DNA of 64,000 nucleotides from contig QAPD01000042.1 of NCBI GenBank assembly GCA_003052455.1, forward strand, positions 1 through 64,000. Reading direction: 5' to 3'. The position numbers and the translations under genes are program-made. How positions within the stretch are numbered: the stretch's first letter is position 1; each line of letters starts with the position of its first letter. The stretch is from Sphaerisporangium cinnabarinum. GTDB taxonomy: Bacteria; Actinomycetota; Actinomycetes; Actinomycetales; Cellulomonadaceae. Shown here piece after piece: positions 8,541-16,706 of the stretch. The notes under the pieces are model-generated. The model was not told where the DNA came from. It did not search any database and saw only the letters and a list, made by a program, of their open reading frames with translations.

Positions 8541-9974
8541 ATGACTGCTCTCGCGGAGGTCTCGTGTCCCACCGACGCCCCGGCCCCTGACCTCACGGCG
8601 CTCGCCGACGCGCCCGCGCTCCTGCCCGTCGTCGGCGGGGACACGCTCGTCCCGCTCGTCGACGGCCGCAGCGTCCCGTACGCGAACCTCGACGTCGCGG
8701 CGTCGGCCCCGGCGCTGCGCTCGGTCGCGGACCGCGTGACCGAGGTGCTGCCGCTCTACGCGAGCGTGCACCGCGGCGCGGGCTACCTGTCGCAGGTCTC
8801 CACGGCGCTCTACGAGGCGTCGCGCCGCACGATCGGCGCGTTCGTCGGCGCGCGCGAGGACGACGTCACGGTCGTCACGCGCAACACCACCGACTCGCTC
8901 AACCTGCTCGCGGGCTGCGTCCCGGCGAACGCGGACGGCACGCCCGGGCGCGTGCTCGTCCTCGACGTCGAGCACCACGCGAACCTGCTGCCGTGGCAGC
9001 GCACGGGCGGCGCGACGGTCCTCGCGGGCGGCGCGTCCGTCGCGGAGACGCTCTCGGGCCTGCGCACCGAGCTCGCGCGCTTCCCGTACGCGCTCGTCGC
9101 CGTGACCGGCGCGTCCAACGTCACGGGCGAGTCCCTGCCGATCACCGAGGTCGTCCGCGCCGCGCACGACGCCGGCGCGCGCGTCGTGCTCGACGGCGCC
9201 CAGCTCGTCCCGCACCGCGGGTTCTCGCTCGCCGCGTCGGGCGCCGACTACGTCGCGTTCTCGGGGCACAAGACCTACGCGCCGTTCGGCGCGGGCGCGC
9301 TCGTCGGGCGTCGTGACTGGCTCGACGCGGGCACCCCCTACCTCGCGGGCGGCGGCGCCGTGCGCCAGGTCGCGGTGACCGGGACCCAGTGGCAGACGGC
9401 GCCCGCGCGCCACGAGGCCGGGTCGCCGAACGTGGTGGGTGCCGCGGCGCTCGCGGCGGCGTGCGACGCGCTCGCCGCGCTCGACCCGGCCGACCTGCAC
9501 GCGCACGAGGCGGCGCTGCGCGCGGCCCTCGTCGCGGGCCTGGAGGCCGTCCCCGGCGTCCGGGTCGTGCGCGTCTGGGACGACGCCGTCGACCCGGTCG
9601 GCGTCGTGACGTTCGCCGTCGAGGGCCACGACCCGGGCCTCGTCGCCGCCTACCTCTCGGCCGAGCACGGCATCGGCGTGCGCGACGGCCGGTTCTGCGC
9701 GCACCCGCTGCTCGCGCGCCTCGGCTACGACGCGGGCGCGATCCGCGCCTCGGTGGGCGTCGGGACGACGGGCGCGGACGTCGTGCGCCTCGTCGAGGCC
9801 GTGCGCGCGTACGTCGAGCAGGGCCCGACGACCCGGTACGAGGTCGTCGACGGCTGCTGGGCCGTCGTCGACGACCCTCGCCCGGTCCCCGCGGGGTCCG
9901 GGCTGGAGGGTCTCTTCGCGACCGCCGCGGCGGGCTTCCTCGCCGACGCCGCGGGCTGCGGACCGGCCGTCTGA
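8541..9974 (+). CDS. Class V aminotransferase, cysteine-desulfurase-like
   Basis: 477-residue fold-type I PLP enzyme. Marks are RNTTDSLN (114-121), EHHANLLPW (144-152), DGAQLVPH (218-225) and the PLP lysine K244 in SGHKTYAPFG. A Cys in the RFCAHPL loop lies where desulfurases often carry one, but the length and loop differ from IscS/SufS. The substrate is therefore open: cysteine, a cysteine derivative or another amino acid. The ATG at 8541 has GGAGG 8 bases upstream. Control by a SAM-IV riboswitch and the divergent metZ operon support a role in sulfur supply. It stands alone, with no scaffold protein gene next to it. Confidence 0.85.
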   Translation: MTALAEVSCPTDAPAPDLTALADAPALLPVVGGDTLVPLVDGRSVPYANLDVAASAPALRSVADRVTEVLPLYASVHRGAGYLSQVSTALYEASRRTIGAFVGAREDDVTVVTRNTTDSLNLLAGCVPANADGTPGRVLVLDVEHHANLLPWQRTGGATVLAGGASVAETLSGLRTELARFPYALVAVTGASNVTGESLPITEVVRAAHDAGARVVLDGAQLVPHRGFSLAASGADYVAFSGHKTYAPFGAGALVGRRDWLDAGTPYLAGGGAVRQVAVTGTQWQTAPARHEAGSPNVVGAAALAAACDALAALDPADLHAHEAALRAALVAGLEAVPGVRVVRVWDDAVDPVGVVTFAVEGHDPGLVAAYLSAEHGIGVRDGRFCAHPLLARLGYDAGAIRASVGVGTTGADVVRLVEAVRAYVEQGPTTRYEVVDGCWAVVDDPRPVPAGSGLEGLFATAAAGFLADAAGCGPAV

Positions 9975-10086
9975 CCGTCGTCGGCGGCCGACGGGGGAGC
10001 CCGTTCACCGGCCCGTCGCCGAGCGTTGTCCACCGCGTCGCCGGACCCTCTTGGCGCGGTGTTCCGCGTGTGCTCTGATATGCGCT

Positions 10087-10734
10087 GTGCTGCACGACGT
10101 CGTCCTCTCGGGGCACGGTTTCCGCCTGGAACCGCTGGCCCTGGAGCACGCTGAGACGCTGGCCGGCCTCGTCGACGAGGCGATGTGGTCAGGCATGAGC
10201 ATCCCCCTGCCCTACGGGGTGGCGGGGATGGCCGATCTCGTGGCCGCGACGCGCGCGGCCCCGGACCTCACGGGCTTCGTCGTGCGCGCCGTCGACCCCG
10301 ACGGCGCGCCCGGCGCCGTGCTCGGCAGCACGGCGTTCCGCGACCTGTCGCTCGTCGACCGCCGCGTCGAGGTGGGCCGCACGTTCTACGCGCGGTCCAC
10401 GTGGGGGAGCCTCGTCAACCCCGTGACCAAGTGGCTCCTGCTGCGCCACGCGTTCGAGACGTGGGACGTGCACCGGGTCGGCTTCCGCGTCGACACGCGC
10501 AACGAGCGCTCGCTCGGCGCCATGCGCCGTCTCGGCGCCCACGAGGAGGGCGTCATGCGCGGCCACCGCACCGCGCCCGACGGGACGCGCGCCGACTCGG
10601 TGCTGTTCTCGATCCTCGCGCCCGAGTGGCCGGGGGTCGAGGTGGGCCTCCTCGCGCGGATCACCGCCCCGCGCGTCGTCCCGGTGCTCGTCCCGGCGGC
10701 GTCGGCCGACGTCCGGCCGCTCGCCGCGTCCTGA
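10087..10734 (+). CDS. GNAT-family N-acetyltransferase (RimJ/RimL-like), copy 1
   Basis: 215 residues. Domain marks are FRLEPLALEHAETL at the N-terminus, FYARSTWGSLVNPVTKWLLL and NERSLGAMRRLG, the pattern of RimJ/RimL-type acetyltransferases. I chose the GTG at 10087 because the paralogue at 11117 starts with an aligned sequence; the frame is open 36 bp further up. A TGATAT sequence lies five bases before the GTG, so a leaderless transcript is possible. The target is unknown. The last 30 residues are a low-complexity tail absent from the paralogue. Confidence 0.8.
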   Translation: MLHDVVLSGHGFRLEPLALEHAETLAGLVDEAMWSGMSIPLPYGVAGMADLVAATRAAPDLTGFVVRAVDPDGAPGAVLGSTAFRDLSLVDRRVEVGRTFYARSTWGSLVNPVTKWLLLRHAFETWDVHRVGFRVDTRNERSLGAMRRLGAHEEGVMRGHRTAPDGTRADSVLFSILAPEWPGVEVGLLARITAPRVVPVLVPAASADVRPLAAS

Positions 10735-10799
10735 CCGCCGCGGCTCCGGCCGTCGCGACTCCAGGCTGTCGCGTCCCGGGCGAACGGTCCCGGAGACGC

Positions 10800-10831
10800 C
10801 ACGAGGGCCCCGCCGGAGCGGAGCCCTCGTG
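10800..10831. terminator. Hairpin between convergent genes
   Basis: 9-bp perfect arms (10800-10808 and 10823-10831) with further GC pairing inside the loop. It lies between the convergent acetyltransferase and CsbD-like genes, so it can serve both strands. Confidence 0.65.
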
Positions 10832-10850
10832 AGCAGAACGGTGGAGCACG

Positions 10851-11024
10851 TCAGCGGTCGAACGCGTCCTTGACGTCGTCGCCCGCCTGCTTGACGTTGG
10901 CCTTGGCCTGGTCAGCCTGGCCCTCGGCCTCGAGCCGCTCGTTGTCCGTGAGCTTGCCCGCGCCTTCCTTGAGCTTGCCACCCGCCTCTTCGGCGGCGTG
11001 CTTGGCCTTGTCTCCGAGTCCCAT
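10851..11024 (-). CDS. CsbD-like stress protein, 57 aa
   Basis: Small, very hydrophilic Lys/Glu/Asp/Ala-rich protein. It has the CsbD pattern: MGLGDKAKHAAEEAGGKLKE, then KLTDNERLEAEGQADQAK and KANVKQAGDDVKDAF. CsbD-type proteins are general-stress proteins of unknown biochemical role. The ATG at 11024 is supported by GAGGAG eight bases upstream; the frame runs on upstream without a good site. It sits between two paralogous acetyltransferase genes. Confidence 0.85.
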   Translation of the reverse strand: MGLGDKAKHAAEEAGGKLKEGAGKLTDNERLEAEGQADQAKANVKQAGDDVKDAFDR

Positions 11025-11116
11025 GGGTGCTCCTCTCGTCGGTACCTCTCGACCGTAACCACGGTCGGCCGGGTTCGCACGCGGTCGGGGCACCGGCGGT
11101 GTGGTGGGATGTGCGG

Positions 11117-11716
11117 GTGCACCACGACACCGTCCTCGAAGGCTTCGGCGTCCGCCTCGAACCGCTCGCCGCGACCCACGCGCCGGCGCTCGGCGCCCTC
11201 GTCGACGACGGCATCTGGGCGGGGATGTCCAGCGCCGTCCCGCGCGGCACGGAGGCGATGGAGGGCTACGTGCGCGACGCGGTCGCCGCGCCGGGCCGGC
11301 TCGCGTTCGCGGTCGTGGGCGTTCCCGGTGCTCCCGGTGCGGACGGCGAGCCCGCCGACGCCGCGGTCCGCGGCTCGACGTCGCTCTACGAGTGGGTGCC
11401 GTCCCAGGGTCGGGTCGAGCTCGGGTCCACGTTCTACGCGCGCGGGTGGTGGGGCGGGACGACGAACCCGGCCTGCAAGTACCTCCTGCTGCGGCACGCG
11501 TTCGAGGACCTCGAGGTCGCGCGCGTCGCGCTCCGCGCCGACGCCCGCAACAGCCGGTCCCTCGGGGCGATCCGGCGCCTGGGCGCGGTCCCCGAGGGCG
11601 TGCTGCGCAGCCACCGCGTGGCGCCCGACGGCTCCCGCCAGGACACCGCCTACTTCTCCATCCTCCGCGACGAGTGGCCGACCGTCCGCGACGGGCTGCT
11701 CGCCCGCCTGTCCTGA
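11117..11716 (+). CDS. GNAT-family N-acetyltransferase (RimJ/RimL-like), copy 2
   Basis: 199 residues and clearly paralogous to the enzyme at 10087. The shared blocks are VRLEPLA, STFYARGWWGGTTNPACKYLLLRHAFE, NSRSLGAIRRLGAVPEGVLRSHR and SILRDEWP. The start is a GTG at 11117 by alignment with the paralogue; a second GTG six bases upstream is also possible. No strong ribosome site is visible, which again hints at a short leader or none. The two copies flank the csbD-like gene and differ enough to suggest an old duplication. The substrate is unknown. Confidence 0.8.
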   Translation: MHHDTVLEGFGVRLEPLAATHAPALGALVDDGIWAGMSSAVPRGTEAMEGYVRDAVAAPGRLAFAVVGVPGAPGADGEPADAAVRGSTSLYEWVPSQGRVELGSTFYARGWWGGTTNPACKYLLLRHAFEDLEVARVALRADARNSRSLGAIRRLGAVPEGVLRSHRVAPDGSRQDTAYFSILRDEWPTVRDGLLARLS

Positions 11717-11751
11717 CCGGCCGGCGCGTCGACCACGAGCCTGCGCGGCGT

Positions 11752-11806
11752 CGAGCACGGGGTCGGTGTCGTCAGGCGCTCGACGACGACACCGACCCCG
11801 TGCTCG
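11752..11806. terminator. 22-bp perfect hairpin, bidirectional
   Basis: Arms 11752-11773 and 11785-11806 match perfectly. It lies between the convergent acetyltransferase (plus) and the MaoC gene (minus). No U-tract. Confidence 0.8.
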
Positions 11807-11818
11807 GCAGCGGGACCG

Positions 11819-12886
11819 TCAGGGGCGCGGGGTGACGCGGCCCGCGAGGTGGAGGCGGCCCTTGCCGTCCCACGCCTGGTAGGCGACGCCCGTGCCGGGG
11901 TCGCCCGCGCCGTCGGGCACGGCCGCCGGGACCTGCCCGACGGCGTCCCGCACCTCGGCGGGCACGTCGCCCGCCGGGCGGAGCGCGACGTCGACCGTGC
12001 CGGGCAGCAGCACCGGCTTGGCGAACGTGACGGTCCAGTCGTAGGCGTCGCCGCGACCGGGGCCTGCCTCGGCGAGCGCCCGCGCGGCGGTGTACATGCC
12101 GTGCGCGATGGCCCGCGGGAACCCGAACGCCTTGGCGCCCAGCGCCGAGGTGTGGATCGGGTTGCGGTCGCCGGACACGGCCGCGTACGCGCGGCCGGTC
12201 CCCGCGCCGAGCGCCCACCGCGCGGTGGGCAGGGGCGGGACGAACGCGGCCGGTCCCTCGGCGTCGGCCGGGGCGGGGCCGCCCGGGAGGGACGCGCCCT
12301 TCGCGAGGTACGTCGAGACGCCCCGGTAGGCGAGCGTCGTCGCGGCCAGCCCGCTGCCCGCGGCGCGCTCGTCGTCCGTGCGCAGCACCGAGACCTCCGT
12401 GACGAGGTCCACCTGGACACCGCGGCGGTGCGGGCGGAGGTCCTGCGCCCACGCGCGGACCTCGAGCGCGTCCCCGAGCCGCACCGGACGCAGCACGGAC
12501 ACCGAGTTCGCGAGGTGCACCATGCCGAGCAGCGGGAGCGGGAAGTCCGCCCGCACCATGACGGCCGTCGCGAGCGGGAACCCCAGCACGTGCAGGTACC
12601 CGGCGGGCAGCACGTCCGACGGCGCCTCGCCCACGAGCCGCGCGTACCGCGCGAGGTGCGCGGCGCTGCCCACGTGGCCCGGCGCCGCGTCGTCGCCCGT
12701 CGGGACGGCCGCGACCCGGTACATGACGTCCGGGAGGGTGAGCTCCGTCGGGCCGCCCCGGACGGGGAGCCGGTGCGCCGCCGCGATCCGGCCCGACGCC
12801 GCGAGCCCGCGCACGTACAGGCCGCCCAGCCCCGGGACGGCGGGCAGCGTCTCGACGCGCGCCGGGGCGCCCGCAGGCGCCGTCAC
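11819..12886 (-). CDS. MaoC-like (R)-3-hydroxyacyl-thioester dehydratase, HtdX type
   Basis: 355-residue double-hotdog protein. The C-terminal half carries the hydratase-2 motif with the catalytic Asp and His (AVSGDRNPIHTS) followed by GFPRAIAHGMYTA. The N-terminal half is a degenerate hotdog. The enzyme dehydrates 3-hydroxyacyl thioesters or hydrates enoyl ones. Its GTG start overlaps the fabG stop (GTGA). The order thiolase, FabG4, HtdX matches Rv0243-Rv0242c-Rv0241c of M. tuberculosis, so the three probably share acyl-CoA or acyl-ACP intermediates. Confidence 0.88.
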   Translation of the reverse strand: MTAPAGAPARVETLPAVPGLGGLYVRGLAASGRIAAAHRLPVRGGPTELTLPDVMYRVAAVPTGDDAAPGHVGSAAHLARYARLVGEAPSDVLPAGYLHVLGFPLATAVMVRADFPLPLLGMVHLANSVSVLRPVRLGDALEVRAWAQDLRPHRRGVQVDLVTEVSVLRTDDERAAGSGLAATTLAYRGVSTYLAKGASLPGGPAPADAEGPAAFVPPLPTARWALGAGTGRAYAAVSGDRNPIHTSALGAKAFGFPRAIAHGMYTAARALAEAGPGRGDAYDWTVTFAKPVLLPGTVDVALRPAGDVPAEVRDAVGQVPAAVPDGAGDPGTGVAYQAWDGKGRLHLAGRVTPRP

Positions 12887-14247
12887 CGGCCCACCACGTT
12901 CTGCCCGCACACGCGCAGCACCTGGCCGTTGACGCCCCCGGCCGCGGGCGACGCGAGGAACGCGATCGCCTCGGCCACGTCGACGGGCTGGCCGCCCTGC
13001 TGGAGCGACGCGACGCGACGCGCGACCTCGCGCTGCACGAACGGGATCGACGCCGTCATGTCCGTCTCGATGAAGCCCGGCGCGACGGCGTTCGCCGTCC
13101 CGCCCGGACCGCCGGGTGCCGCGAGCAGACGGGCGAACGCGCGCGTGTGCCCGATGACGCCCGCCTTCGAGAACGCATAGTTCGCCTGGCCGCGGTTGCC
13201 CGCGATGCCGCTCGTCGAGGCGAGCGACACGACGCGCGGCGCGGAGGAGAACCCGTTCGCGCCGAGCAGGTACTCCGTGATCCGCAGCTGCGCGGCGAGG
13301 TTCACCGCGACCACCGCGTCCCACTTGTCGGGGGACATGTTGGCGAGCAGCTTGTCGCGCAGGATGCCGGCGTTGTGCACGAGGACGTCGAGCCCGCCGT
13401 GCCGTGCGCGGGCGTGCTCGAGGATCCGGGCGCCCGCGTCGTCGGCGGTCACGTCGAGCTGCAGCGCCGTGCCCTTGATCTCGTTCGCGACCCGGGCGAG
13501 CGCCTCGCCCGCCGCGGGCACGTCCACCACGACGACCCTCGCGCCGTCGCGCGCGAGCGTCCGGGCGACCTGCGCCCCGATGCCGCGGGCCGCACCCGTG
13601 ACGACCGCGACCTTGCCGGCGAGCGGGTGGTCGAGGTCGGCGGAGGCGCTGTCGGACGCGCTCGGGCCGACCCGGAGGAGCTGGCCGTCGACGAACGCGG
13701 ACTTCGCGGACAGGAAGAAGCGGAGGGTCGCGAGGACGCTCGGGCTGTCGACGGGGGCGTCGTCGGTCACCTGGACGCCGTTGGCGGTCGCCCCGTAGCG
13801 CAGCTCCTTGGCGACGGACCGCAGGAACCCGTCGACGCCCTCGCGGGCGGCGGCGAGCTCGGGGGAGTCGGTGTCGGCGGGGGCGCGCGAGATCGTCACG
13901 ACGCGGCCGTTCGGCGCGAGGCGGCGGAGCGTCGCGGAGAGCGCCATGACGGGCGCGGACGCGTCCTGCGGCCGCTCGATCCCGCTGAGCACGACGACGA
14001 CCGCGCCCCAGCGGGTCGTGTCGTCCGGGGTCTGGCGGACGTCGAGGTCCCAGGCGAGCAGGGCCTCGGCGACGAGGTCGGCGTCGTCGCGCACGCCGGG
14101 CGTGCCGCCGAGCACGAGCACGGGCCCGACGGTGAGCGGGTCGCCCGCGCGGAAGCGGCGCAGGACCGCCGGGCGCGGAAGGCCGAGCTTCTTGGCGAGC
14201 GTCTTCGTGAAGCCGGAGTTGACGGCCTGGACGTAGGAGTCGGTCAC
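12883..14247 (-). CDS. fabG: 3-oxoacyl-thioester reductase, FabG4 type (two-domain SDR)
   Basis: 454 residues, the length of mycobacterial FabG4, against about 250 for ordinary FabG. An N-terminal flavodoxin-like domain lacking a clear nucleotide motif (to about residue 205) is followed by a complete SDR domain. That domain has VTGAARGIG for cofactor binding, NAG in LVHNAGIL, the Ser in SLASTSGIAGN and the YAFSK catalytic Tyr/Lys. It is expected to reduce 3-oxoacyl-CoA with NAD(P)H. The start is a GTG at 14247 with GAGG upstream. It overlaps the dehydratase gene by 4 bp and lies 29 bp behind the thiolase. Confidence 0.9.
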   Translation of the reverse strand: MTDSYVQAVNSGFTKTLAKKLGLPRPAVLRRFRAGDPLTVGPVLVLGGTPGVRDDADLVAEALLAWDLDVRQTPDDTTRWGAVVVVLSGIERPQDASAPVMALSATLRRLAPNGRVVTISRAPADTDSPELAAAREGVDGFLRSVAKELRYGATANGVQVTDDAPVDSPSVLATLRFFLSAKSAFVDGQLLRVGPSASDSASADLDHPLAGKVAVVTGAARGIGAQVARTLARDGARVVVVDVPAAGEALARVANEIKGTALQLDVTADDAGARILEHARARHGGLDVLVHNAGILRDKLLANMSPDKWDAVVAVNLAAQLRITEYLLGANGFSSAPRVVSLASTSGIAGNRGQANYAFSKAGVIGHTRAFARLLAAPGGPGGTANAVAPGFIETDMTASIPFVQREVARRVASLQQGGQPVDVAEAIAFLASPAAGGVNGQVLRVCGQNVVGR

Positions 14248-14276
14248 GGTGGTTCCTCTCGGGTCGTCGGGGGCCG

Positions 14277-15662
14277 TCAGGCGGGGGCGTCGGTCGCGGG
14301 GACGGACTCGAGGATCGCGGCGACGCCGAGCCCGCCCGCGGCGCACACGGAGATCAGCGCACGCGCGGGCGCCCCGGTCTCGGCGGTGCGCTGCGCGAGG
14401 AGCTTGGCCGCCGTCGCGACGATGCGCCCGCCGGTCGCGGCGAACGGGTGGCCCGCGGCGAGCGAGGAGCCGTTGACGTTGAGCCGCGAGCGGTCGATCG
14501 AGCCGAGCGCGCCGTCGAGCCCGAGCTCGGTGCGGCAGTACTCGTCGTCCTCCCAGGCCTTGAGGGTCGTGAGCACGGTGGACGCGAACGCCTCGTGGAT
14601 CTCGTAGAGGTCGAAGTCGCCGAGCGCGAGCCCGTTGCGCGCGAGCAGGCGCGGGACGGCGTGCGCGGGGGCCATGAGCAGGCCCTCGTGGCCGTGCACG
14701 AAGTCGACGGCGGCGGTCTCCGCGTCGACGACGCGTGCGAGCAGCGGCAGGTCGCGCTCGCGCGCCCACTCGGCCGAGGCGAGGAGGACGGTCGACGCGC
14801 CGTCGGTGAGCGGGGTCGAGTTGCCCGCCGTCATGGTCGGCGTGACGCCCTCGAGGCGCTTGCCGTACACGGGCTTGAGCGCGGCGAGCTTCTCGAGCGA
14901 CGAGTCGGCGCGCAGGTTGTCGTCGCGCACGAGACCGCGGAACGGGGTGACGAGGTCGTCGAAGAACCCGGCGTCCCACGCGGCCGCGAGGTGCTCGTGG
15001 CTCGCGAGCGCGAGCTCGTCCTGCGCCTCGCGCGAGATGTCCCAGCGGGCGGTCGTGATGGCCTGGTGCTCACCCATCGACAGGCCGGTGCGCGGCTCGT
15101 CGGTCGCGGGCGTGAGGGGCGCGAGGTCGGCGGGGCGGACCTTCGCGAACGCCTTGACGCGCTGGCCGAAGGTCTTGGCGTGGCTCGCCTCGAGCAGCGC
15201 CCGACGCAGGCCCTCGCTCACGGCGATGGGGGCGTCGGAGACGGTGTCGGAGCCGCCCGCGACGCCCGACTCGACCTGGCCGAGACGGATCTTGTTCGCG
15301 ACGGCGATGGTCGCCTCGAGCCCGGTCGCGCACGCCTGCTGGAGGTCGTAGGCGGGGGTCTGCGGGGAGAGCGACGACCCGAGCACGGACTCGCGCACGA
15401 GGTTGAAGTCGCGGGAGTGCTTGAGCACGGCGCCGCCGACGACCTCCCCGAGCCGCTCGCCCTGGAGCCCGAAGCGTGCGACGAGCCCGTCGAGCGCGGC
15501 GGTGAACATCTCCTGGTTGCTCGCGGACGCGTACTTCTTGCCCGCGCGGGCGAACGGGATGCGGTTCCCGCCGACCACCCACGCGTCGCGGGGCGCGCCC
15601 GCGGGGGCGCTCTCTCGGGGGGACTGCTCGGGGGTCGGGCGGGGGCTGGTGCTGGTGGCCAC
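14277..15662 (-). CDS. Acetyl-CoA acetyltransferase (thiolase), FadA2 type
   Basis: 461-residue thiolase. The acylated cysteine is C111 in QQACATGLE; the His is in YEIHEAFAS and GHPFAATGGR. The second Cys is in SVCAAGGLG near the C-terminus. It cleaves or forms 3-oxoacyl-CoA. An Ala/Pro/Ser-rich leader of about 25 residues precedes the fold. First gene of the minus-strand fatty-acid operon, divergent from a TetR regulator across a 17-bp palindrome. FadA2 of M. tuberculosis (Rv0243) has the same partners. Confidence 0.9.
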   Translation of the reverse strand: MATSTSPRPTPEQSPRESAPAGAPRDAWVVGGNRIPFARAGKKYASASNQEMFTAALDGLVARFGLQGERLGEVVGGAVLKHSRDFNLVRESVLGSSLSPQTPAYDLQQACATGLEATIAVANKIRLGQVESGVAGGSDTVSDAPIAVSEGLRRALLEASHAKTFGQRVKAFAKVRPADLAPLTPATDEPRTGLSMGEHQAITTARWDISREAQDELALASHEHLAAAWDAGFFDDLVTPFRGLVRDDNLRADSSLEKLAALKPVYGKRLEGVTPTMTAGNSTPLTDGASTVLLASAEWARERDLPLLARVVDAETAAVDFVHGHEGLLMAPAHAVPRLLARNGLALGDFDLYEIHEAFASTVLTTLKAWEDDEYCRTELGLDGALGSIDRSRLNVNGSSLAAGHPFAATGGRIVATAAKLLAQRTAETGAPARALISVCAAGGLGVAAILESVPATDAPA

Positions 15663-15775
15663 TGTGCCTCACTTCCTGTCCGTGCTCGCTGCGCTGCGTT
15701 CGGTCCCGGCCCGGGAGAGCGCCTCGGCACGGCGTGCGCGAGACGGGGGAGAGGGCCGGCTGGTGTCCAATACCA

Positions 15776-15792
15776 AGAGTACCTGATACTCT
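15776..15792. promoter_or_regulatory. Candidate TetR operator in the fad divergent promoter
   Basis: Perfect dyad AGAGTA-N5-TACTCT in an A+T-richer patch between the divergent thiolase and TetR genes. Its position suggests binding by the adjacent TetR regulator to control both units. Confidence 0.6.
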
Positions 15793-15890
15793 CAGTTTCG
15801 TGAGTCGGGTCACAGGGCCGTGCCCTGCCCCGGCTCGGCACCCGTGACGAGGTGCCGACGACAGCGAGGTCGGGCGCAACGGAGGACGAC

Positions 15891-16706
15891 GTGAACGCAG
15901 GTGCCGACGCGCGACCGGTCACCCGAGGGCGGGTGCAGCCGGTCGCGGCGGTGGACGGTCGGTCGACCCGCTGGGACGAGCACCGGGCGGCGCGCCGCGC
16001 GGAGCTCATCCGGGCGGCGAGCAAGGCGGTGCACCGGGGAGGCCCGGGGGTCTCCATGGACGAGATCGCGGCGGCGTCGGGCACGTCGAAGTCGATCATC
16101 TACCGCTACTTCGACGACAAGACCGGGCTCCAGGTCGCCCTGGGCTCCGCCGTCGTGGGGCAGATGCACGACGCCCTGACCCAGGCGGCCGAGGCCGCCG
16201 AGACGCCCAAGCGCGCGCTGCGCGCGATGGTCGGGGTGTACCTCGAGATGATCGAGAGCTCGCCCAACGTGTACTACTTCGTCACCCGGACGAGCGCCGT
16301 CGCGGGGACGGAGGAGCCCGCCGCCCAGATCGCGGCGAGCGGCCTCACCCAGGGCGCGGGCGGTGCCGACCGCGCCCCGCTCGCCGCGTTCCTCGACTCG
16401 GTGATCGAGCTCGTCGCCGAGCCCTTCGCCCGGGTCACCGACGTCTCCCCGGCCGACGCCGCGGCGTGGGCCGCGGGCGCCGTCGGGTTCGTCCGGGGCG
16501 CCGGCGAGTGGTGGCTCGCCCACCGCGACCGCGCCGACGTCCCCGACCGCGAGCAGCTCACCGAGCGCGTCGCCGCGTGGCTGTGGGCCGGCCCCGTCGG
16601 CGTCCTCTCGCACAACCCGGGCACGACCCGCCCCGACGCCGTCCGCGTCCCCACCGACCGCCCTCCGCACCCGGCGACCGCCTCAGACCTCAAGGAGAAG
16701 CCATGA
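15891..16706 (+). CDS. TetR-family regulator of the fatty-acid module
   Basis: 271 residues with an N-terminal helix-turn-helix (VSMDEIAAASGTSKSIIYRY) and a helical ligand domain. The start is the GTG at 15891, preceded by GGAGGA; a GTG 39 bp upstream lacks such a site. Its stop overlaps the acyl-CoA oxidase start, and it is divergent from the thiolase operon. It therefore probably senses an acyl-CoA and controls both arms through the palindrome at 15776-15792. Confidence 0.85.
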   Translation: MNAGADARPVTRGRVQPVAAVDGRSTRWDEHRAARRAELIRAASKAVHRGGPGVSMDEIAAASGTSKSIIYRYFDDKTGLQVALGSAVVGQMHDALTQAAEAAETPKRALRAMVGVYLEMIESSPNVYYFVTRTSAVAGTEEPAAQIAASGLTQGAGGADRAPLAAFLDSVIELVAEPFARVTDVSPADAAAWAAGAVGFVRGAGEWWLAHRDRADVPDREQLTERVAAWLWAGPVGVLSHNPGTTRPDAVRVPTDRPPHPATASDLKEKP

